From: Insolitispirillum peregrinum | GTDB lineage: Bacteria > Pseudomonadota > Alphaproteobacteria > Rhodospirillales > Rhodospirillaceae | Direction: 5' to 3' (one strand) | Length of the DNA: 26,917 bases | NCBI RefSeq assembly: GCF_042665255.1 | Contig: NZ_JBHTCD010000047.1 | Shown: piece by piece, positions 22,481 to 26,917 of the stretch | How positions within the stretch are numbered: the first letter of the stretch is position 1 | Layout of the letters: each line of letters opens with the position of its first letter | Made by a program: the position numbers and the translations under genes | Notes under the pieces: generated by a model | Databases searched by the model: none | Told to the model about the DNA's origin: nothing | Seen by the model: only the letters and a program-made list of their open reading frames with translations

Positions 22481-23435
22481 GTCCCGGCACACCTTGCATC
22501 TCCTGACGACGGTGGTGGCGCTGATGGCCGGAAAGGCATGACAGAACGCTCAGGACCACCAGCGCAAAGGCGGTACCTTCCAGAGCTGTCGGCCAGCGCT
22601 GTTCCCACAAAAAGCCGTACAGCAAGGCAAAAACGGTTTCAAACAGGATCATCTGCCCGACCAGCGTCAGCGGCAACAGCCTGCTCATCTGGTTCCAGAA
22701 CTTGTTACCGACAATCGACGCCAGCAGGGCCACGGTGAGGGAGACGGCTGTCAGTTTTCCCCATGCCTGTAGATCGTGCGATGCGGTGGGGGCAAAGAGC
22801 AGCACCAGCGGAATCAGCCCCAGCGCCTGCGCTCCGGTGACCAGACCGGTGAGGAGATTCCAGTCCTGAGCTGAAAGAGGATCAACCCGCGCAAGCCAGC
22901 GGCTATTGTTGACGGCAAAGGTTGTCCACGATGCCAGCGCCCCGATGGCACACAAAAGGCCGATCACCGTGTCCGGGGCGGCAGAGAAATCGCGCAGGGC
23001 ATACCACCCAATACAGACTGCCCCGGCGGCACACAGCAGCAACGACGGGATCAATGCCCGCAACGGCACCGCATTGTGCTCCCGGCTGCCGATGATTGTC
23101 ACCGCGACCGGCAGGAAACCAATCACCAGCGAGGTGAGGGCGATCCCCGCCAGTTGGACCGCACTGGCAAGCAGGATGTAGTAAAGGGTATTGCCCAGAA
23201 ACGCCAACCGGAACAGGGCGGCCCATTCCCGCCGGGTGAGGTGATGGCGAATGACCCGCCAGCGCGGCACAATCAAAAGCAACGCAAGCAGGCCATAGGC
23301 CAGATAGCGCCCGGCGGTCAGGTGAAGCGGGCTGAAATCGCGGATGACTTCGGGGGCGAGAAACACCAGCCCCCACATCATGCCTGCCCCCATGCCAAAG
23401 AGGACGCCTGCAACGGTATTGTGTGTCTTGACCAT
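22470..23435 (-). CDS. EamA/DMT-family permease
   Basis: A 321-aa inner-membrane protein with about ten hydrophobic helices in two similar halves, as in EamA drug/metabolite transporters. The first half starts GVLFGMGAGMMWGLVFLAPEVI and has the family's RYLAYGLLALLLI; the second starts at VIGLLCAIGALASWTTFAVNN. These export or import amino acids, nucleobases or other small metabolites; the substrate cannot be read from sequence. AGGAG lies 7 nt before the ATG. It is 55 bp downstream of an AraC-type regulator gene on the same strand, which probably controls it. The last codons overlap repeat copy b, so the C-terminal tail (GVPGLNT) may be repeat-derived. Confidence 0.88.
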   Translation of the reverse strand: MVKTHNTVAGVLFGMGAGMMWGLVFLAPEVIRDFSPLHLTAGRYLAYGLLALLLIVPRWRVIRHHLTRREWAALFRLAFLGNTLYYILLASAVQLAGIALTSLVIGFLPVAVTIIGSREHNAVPLRALIPSLLLCAAGAVCIGWYALRDFSAAPDTVIGLLCAIGALASWTTFAVNNSRWLARVDPLSAQDWNLLTGLVTGAQALGLIPLVLLFAPTASHDLQAWGKLTAVSLTVALLASIVGNKFWNQMSRLLPLTLVGQMILFETVFALLYGFLWEQRWPTALEGTAFALVVLSVLSCLSGHQRHHRRQEMQGVPGLNT

Positions 23436-23490
23436 GAAAGTCTCCTGAATGGTCGCCCACTATGGCGACCATGGCGGGAGGCCGTCTTGA

Positions 23491-24255
23491 TCAGGACTCC
23501 TGTTGTTTGGGCCGGGACTCCTGATGGCAGGCGCGATAGGCCGCAGGGGTCATGCCGGTCGCCTTGCGCAAGGCGCGGGTCAGGGCGCTTTGGTCGGCAT
23601 AGCCTGCGCGATAGGCGATCTCGGCCAGTGGCAAGCGGGTGGATGCCAGCCAGTGCTGGACGCGGCCAAGACGGGCTTCAGCCAGCCACGCCTTGGGGGT
23701 TGTCTGCAACTCGGTGCGGAAAACTGCATGGAGGCGACTGTTGCTCAGGCCCATGCGGCTCGCCATTTCGCTGGTGGTCCAGGGATGGAACGGGTCCTTG
23801 CTCAAGGCCGCCAGCAGAGGGGTCAGGCGTGAGGGAGGAGGAAGGCTGTCACCCACCAGAGCTTCGAGCAGCAACGGGGACCACAGTTGCAGGCGCTGGT
23901 CCGGGATGCCACCCTTTTGCAGCGATGCGCCCATATAATCGATCAGGCTGTTGGCCTCCGGGCTGAGCGGCAGCCATGTCTGGTCGGTGAAGTGATCGGC
24001 AAGGGCCGGGGGCAGGCGGTTGCTGTCAAGGTCAACAATCAGGAACCGGTTGTGCTGCGCACTGGTCTGGGCATGGCGCTGGCCCGGCTCGACATAGGCG
24101 GCAAGCTGGCGGGTTAGCTGCGCCCCACGGCCAGTAATGTCAATGTCCAGCGACCCGACCAGCGGCAGGACCAACTGGGCGTGATCGTGCTGGTGTACCA
24201 GACTGTCGGCGCTGTACTCCCGCAAGGAAAGGGCAAAGAAGGATGAAACGGTCAT
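23491..24255 (-). CDS. AraC-family transcriptional regulator
   Basis: A 254-aa regulator with an N-terminal cupin-like sensor (HQHDHAQLVLPLVGSLDI, a typical AraC_binding start) and a C-terminal double helix-turn-helix: HPWTTSEMASRMGLSNSRLHAVFRTELQTTPKAWLAEARL, then LPLAEIAYRAGYADQSALTRALRKATGMTPAAYR. The ATG at 24255 is preferred over 24282 because AGGAG lies 8 nt before it. Cupin-type AraC proteins paired with a permease gene usually activate export or uptake of their ligand; the downstream DMT gene fits that. The promoter region shared with the fumarase gene carries a palindromic repeat. Confidence 0.88.
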   Translation of the reverse strand: MTVSSFFALSLREYSADSLVHQHDHAQLVLPLVGSLDIDITGRGAQLTRQLAAYVEPGQRHAQTSAQHNRFLIVDLDSNRLPPALADHFTDQTWLPLSPEANSLIDYMGASLQKGGIPDQRLQLWSPLLLEALVGDSLPPPSRLTPLLAALSKDPFHPWTTSEMASRMGLSNSRLHAVFRTELQTTPKAWLAEARLGRVQHWLASTRLPLAEIAYRAGYADQSALTRALRKATGMTPAAYRACHQESRPKQQES

Positions 24256-24326
24256 CACACCCACTCCTGACACGGGCTCCATGATTGAAAGGGGCAGAAT
24301 AGTGGATTGCCGTCAGCGTGCATAGA

Positions 24327-24370
24327 CCAGTGAACACAAAAGTGGGTCTGGTTTTGCGCAACAACACTGG
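24327..24370 (+). repeat. Palindromic repeat, copy 2 (diverged, stems preserved)
   Basis: CCAGTG/CACTGG arms and a CAAAA/TTTTG inner stem surround GTGGGTCTGG. It aligns with the copy at 22185-22227, and the changes in the outer arms are compensatory, so pairing is kept. It lies between the AraC and fumarase genes. Confidence 0.7.
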
Positions 24371-24510
24371 ACCTTTGCAGGGATTCCTTTTATACCCTCT
24401 GCCCAAACGGGCGGGTTGTCTCCCACCCTGTGCCGCTGGTCAGGAAAGGGCGGGCAGGGGGCGTGGGCGAGGCCCGCTGGTGCGCCACCGGATTGCCAGG
24501 GATGGTTGGA

Positions 24511-26121
24511 ATGATCGACGCCGCCTTTGCTGAAATGTTCCCTCTGAGTGAGGACAAGACCGAATACCGCAAGCTCGAGGGCGATTACGTCCGTGTCGAG
24601 AGCTTTAACGGCAAGGACATGCTGGTGGTGGCCCCCGAGGCCCTTACCCGTCTGACCGATGAAGCCTTCCACGACGTCTCTCACCTGTTGCGTCCCAGCC
24701 ATCTGGCCCAGGTGCGCGCCATCATCGATGACCCGGAAGCCTCGCCCAACGATCGCTTTGTCGCGCTGGAAATGCTGAAGAACGCCAACATCTCGGCGGG
24801 TGGCATTCTGCCGATGTGTCAGGACACCGGCACCGCGATCATCATGGGCAAAAAAGGTCAACAGGTGTGGACCGGCGCCAACGACGCCCATTACCTGAGC
24901 CAGGGCGTGGTCGATGCCTACAGCCGCCTCAACCTGCGCTATTCGCAGATGAGCCCGCTCAACATGTTCGACGAAGTCAATACCGGCAACAACCTGCCGG
25001 CCCAGATTGACCTCTATGCCACCGAAGGCATGTACTACAAGTTCATGTTCATGGCCAAGGGCGGTGGCTCGGCCAACAAGACCTTCCTGTATCAGGAAAC
25101 CAAGGCGCTGCTGAACCCGGCCAGCCTGGAAAAGTTCCTGCTGGAAAAGCTGCCCTACATCGGCACCTCGGCGTGCCCGCCGTACCATCTGGCGATTGTC
25201 ATTGGTGGCACCTCGGCGGAAACCAACCTGAAGACCGTCAAGCTGGCCTCGGCCCGCTACCTCGACGGCCTGCCGACCACCGGTGGCAATCAGGGCCATG
25301 CCGTGCGCGACATCGAAATGGAACAGAAGGTGCTGGAACTGACCCGCACGCTGGGCATCGGGGCGCAGTTCGGCGGCAAGTACTTCTGCCATGACGTGAG
25401 GGTGATCCGTCTGCCGCGCCATGGGGCGTCCTGCCCGGTGGGGATTGGCGTGTCGTGCTCGGCTGACCGCCAGATGTGGGGCAAGATCACCAGGGACGGT
25501 GTGTTCCTCGAGGCACTGGAACGCGACCCGGCCAAGTATATGCCGGAAGTCCGCACGGACCGCATGTCGGAACAGGTGGTCAAGATTGACCTGAACCAGC
25601 CGATGGACGACATCCGCAAGACGCTGGCCCAGTACCCGATCAAGACCCGCGTCAGCCTGAGCGGAACGATGATCGTCGCCCGCGACATCGCCCACGCCAA
25701 GCTGAAGGAGCGTCTGGACTCCGGTGCCGGTCTGCCTGACTACTTCAAGAACCACCCGGTCTATTACGCCGGTCCGGCCAAGACCCCGGAAGGCATGCCG
25801 TCCGGCTCGTTCGGCCCGACCACGGCGGGCCGCATGGATGCCTATGTTGACCTGTTCCAGGCCCATGGCGGTTCGATGGTGATGGTGGCCAAGGGCAACC
25901 GCAGCCAGGGTGTGACCGAGGCCTGCAAAAAGCACGGTGGTTTCTACCTCGGCTCGATTGGCGGCGCGGCGGCCATTCTGGCCCAGAATGCCATCAAGAA
26001 GGTCGAAGTGCTGGAATACCCCGAACTGGGCATGGAAGCGGTGTGGAAGATCGAGGTTGAAGACTTCCCGGCCTTCATCATCGTTGATGACAAGGGCAAC
26101 GACTTCTTCAAGCAGCTGTAA
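24511..26121 (+). CDS. fumA: Class I fumarate hydratase (4Fe-4S)
   Basis: A 536-aa oxygen-sensitive fumarase interconverting fumarate and malate in the TCA cycle. The three cluster cysteines are present: Cys103 in PMCQDTGTA, Cys222 in GTSACPPYH and Cys316 in GIGVSCSADRQ, each two residues before the E. coli FumA numbers (105, 224, 318). The N-terminal Fe-S domain and C-terminal swivel domain (from about 375, GTMIVARDIAHAKLKE, SFGPTTAGRMDAYVD, KGNRS) are complete. I chose ATG 24511, with AGGGA 8 nt upstream; ATG 24502 and 24430 are alternatives. Transcribed alone and ended by a strong terminator. Confidence 0.96.
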   Translation: MIDAAFAEMFPLSEDKTEYRKLEGDYVRVESFNGKDMLVVAPEALTRLTDEAFHDVSHLLRPSHLAQVRAIIDDPEASPNDRFVALEMLKNANISAGGILPMCQDTGTAIIMGKKGQQVWTGANDAHYLSQGVVDAYSRLNLRYSQMSPLNMFDEVNTGNNLPAQIDLYATEGMYYKFMFMAKGGGSANKTFLYQETKALLNPASLEKFLLEKLPYIGTSACPPYHLAIVIGGTSAETNLKTVKLASARYLDGLPTTGGNQGHAVRDIEMEQKVLELTRTLGIGAQFGGKYFCHDVRVIRLPRHGASCPVGIGVSCSADRQMWGKITRDGVFLEALERDPAKYMPEVRTDRMSEQVVKIDLNQPMDDIRKTLAQYPIKTRVSLSGTMIVARDIAHAKLKERLDSGAGLPDYFKNHPVYYAGPAKTPEGMPSGSFGPTTAGRMDAYVDLFQAHGGSMVMVAKGNRSQGVTEACKKHGGFYLGSIGGAAAILAQNAIKKVEVLEYPELGMEAVWKIEVEDFPAFIIVDDKGNDFFKQL

Positions 26122-26145
26122 GCCTGCGGAGAGCGGTGCAAAGAG

Positions 26146-26169
26146 CGGGGGCGAAAGCCCCCGTTTTTT
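26146..26169 (+). terminator. Intrinsic terminator of the fumarase gene
   Basis: CGGGGGC, a GAAA tetraloop, GCCCCCG and six T; a textbook rho-independent terminator 24 bp after the stop. Confidence 0.95.
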
Positions 26170-26189
26170 GTTTGGCAGGGAGGGACAGG

Positions 26190-26435
26190 TCAGAGCGGAG
26201 CGTGATGGCAGGCGCTCTCGATGCGAACCTCGGCATCGGGGTGGCAGGACTTGTGCCAGCGGGCAGCCTGCAGGACAGCCGCCGCCGAGGCGGCATCATA
26301 GCCGTGAGCATGAGGGTCCATGGGAACCGCCGACCACACGACGACGCTGCGCCGGGGATTGCCATAGCGGTCGTGGTCTGAGTGGTGCTCGATACGAAGA
26401 ATGTGCGGGCACGCCGGAGACACGAGGAACCTCAT
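26190..26435 (-). CDS. Doubtful small protein (81 aa), unrecognised
   Basis: From the ATG at 26433-26435 the frame encodes 81 residues with HSDHDRYGNPRRSVVVWSAV near residue 15-34 and a His/Cys-rich, Ala-rich second half. The YGNPRR-VVV pattern looks like real protein sequence (a short beta segment) and the coding-like part begins about here; the longer upstream frame runs through repeat copy c and is unlikely to be coding. No ribosome site is evident before the ATG. Eight His and two Cys could bind metal, but I do not recognise a family. Confidence 0.42.
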   Translation of the reverse strand: MRFLVSPACPHILRIEHHSDHDRYGNPRRSVVVWSAVPMDPHAHGYDAASAAAVLQAARWHKSCHPDAEVRIESACHHAPL

Positions 26436-26599
26436 ACTGTCAGGGGTGGGGGAGGAGATACAAGGACAGGTTTTTGATCCTTCCGCCTGATATGAGGCCG
26501 GGAGACAAATCCTCAAGTCCCGTGCCGAAAATAAATTCCCTTCTGAGGCGAAACGTCTCTCTGTGGTGCCGTCCGCACCTGCCCGGGGACAAAGCCCTC

Positions 26600-26743
26600 T
26601 GACCCCAATTTTTTCTTTCAATATCAAAGGAGTGGGGTCTGGGGCCTCAAGGCCCCAGCGAGGTGTGGAGCAGCGCTCCACGGTCTTGTTCCCAAACTGT
26701 CGTGTACTGTGATCTGACGCGGGCACGCTGGTCTGGTCTTTTG
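26600..26743 (+). repeat. Interspersed hairpin repeat, copy c (long form)
   Basis: Same order as copy b: T-rich start, ATCAAAGG, first hairpin CTGGGGCC-TCAA-GGCCCCAG, GCGAGGTGTGGAGCAGCGC with second hairpin GTGGAGC/GCTCCAC, then TGTCGTGTACTGT and a GCACGCTGGTCT tail. The second base pair of the first stem is T-A here and C-G in copy b, a compensatory change. Confidence 0.85.
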
Positions 26744-26750
26744 TAGTGAC

Positions 26751-26793
26751 GCATTGTTGTTGCGAAAACCGGTTCCCACTTTTCACGCAATGC
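26751..26793 (-). repeat. Palindromic GTGGGAACCGG repeat, copy 3 (inverted)
   Basis: GCATTG/CAATGC arms around TGCGAAAACCGGTTCCCACT. It is the reverse complement of the copy at 22185-22227 with few differences and follows directly after hairpin repeat copy c. Confidence 0.85.
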
Positions 26794-26832
26794 TTGTCTT
26801 ATGATTTTTCGTGCTGACAGGCGATAAAGGAT

Positions 26833-26866
26833 CCCTCGGGAGGGTGTTGCAACACCCTCCCGAGGG
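26833..26866. repeat. Perfect 34-bp palindrome
   Basis: CCCTCGGGAGGGTGTTG is followed without spacer by its exact reverse complement. No U run follows on either strand. It may be a terminator-like hairpin, a protein-binding dyad or a mobile element/recombination site. Confidence 0.85.
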
Positions 26867-26917
26867 CGAGGGTAGGATCGACACAATGCAGGTCGTTAAC
26901 GGACCGAGTTAGAGTTT

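Larger units (their letters stand above)
26436..26917. other. 482-bp gene-free right end with repeats and a palindrome
   Basis: Contains hairpin repeat copy c, the inverted palindromic repeat copy 3 and a 34-bp perfect palindrome. 26436-26599 and 26867-26917 show nothing I can name. No tRNA or convincing ORF is seen. Confidence 0.6.

Noticed and set aside
24313..25935. 540-codon minus-strand frame opposite fumarase
   Set aside because: Antisense shadow; the plus strand encodes a full class I fumarase with all three cluster cysteines.
26436..26786. Upstream extension of the 81-aa frame to a 198-aa protein
   Set aside because: The added part translates hairpin repeat copy c and part of the palindromic repeat, so it is most likely non-coding.

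Overview
The window is GC-rich bacterial chromosome with tight, operon-like gene packing. It is almost certainly from an alphaproteobacterium, probably Rhodospirillales-like. The best evidence is a circularly permuted two-piece tmRNA gene (about 20426-20735) directly upstream of an alpha-type sspB. I do not assign a genus.

Layout. 1-127: 3' end of an IS5-type transposase gene and its terminal repeat, which interrupts an AT-rich pentapeptide-repeat-like gene (minus strand, from 914). 920-2973 (minus): a CpxA/CpxR-like two-component pair. 3159-7810 (plus): divergent MacA-MacB-TolC-type tripartite efflux operon, with a CpxR-like direct repeat in the shared promoter region. 7910-10207: an orphan PAS-containing sensor kinase. 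10340-10570: a tiny protein made of four CCHC zinc knuckles, followed by a terminator. 10736-11011 (minus): an unrecognised 91-aa protein with two hairpins in its leader. 11511-14274 (plus): a metC-like PLP lyase, hisI and a His-rich COG0523/CobW GTPase, probably one operon. 14280-18066 (minus): a Tat-dependent oxidoreductase operon made of a sorbitol/gluconate-dehydrogenase-type small subunit, a GMC flavoprotein with an Fe-S type Cys cluster, and a Tat-lipoprotein multicopper oxidase where a cytochrome c would normally be expected. 18253-18690 (minus): an Rcp1-like single-domain response regulator. 18859-20237 (minus): folA and thyA. 20426-21310 (plus): ssrA and sspB. 21428-24255 (minus): a secreted LprI-domain protein, a DMT permease and an AraC regulator. 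24511-26121 (plus): class I fumarase with terminator. 26190-26435 (minus): a doubtful small gene. The right end carries interspersed repeats and a perfect 34-bp palindrome.

How the genes work together. The Cpx-like pair probably senses envelope stress and controls the divergent efflux operon. The tmRNA and SspB belong to one trans-translation/ClpXP proteolysis pathway and are adjacent. HisI is a zinc enzyme encoded with a zinc-type metallochaperone. ThyA and FolA form the dTMP/folate cycle.

Most worth follow-up: (i) the GMC/small-subunit/multicopper-oxidase operon, whose flavoprotein appears to lack both usual GMC catalytic residues; (ii) the bacterial zinc-knuckle miniprotein; (iii) two families of interspersed hairpin repeats, each with compensatory stem changes, in the last 6 kb.
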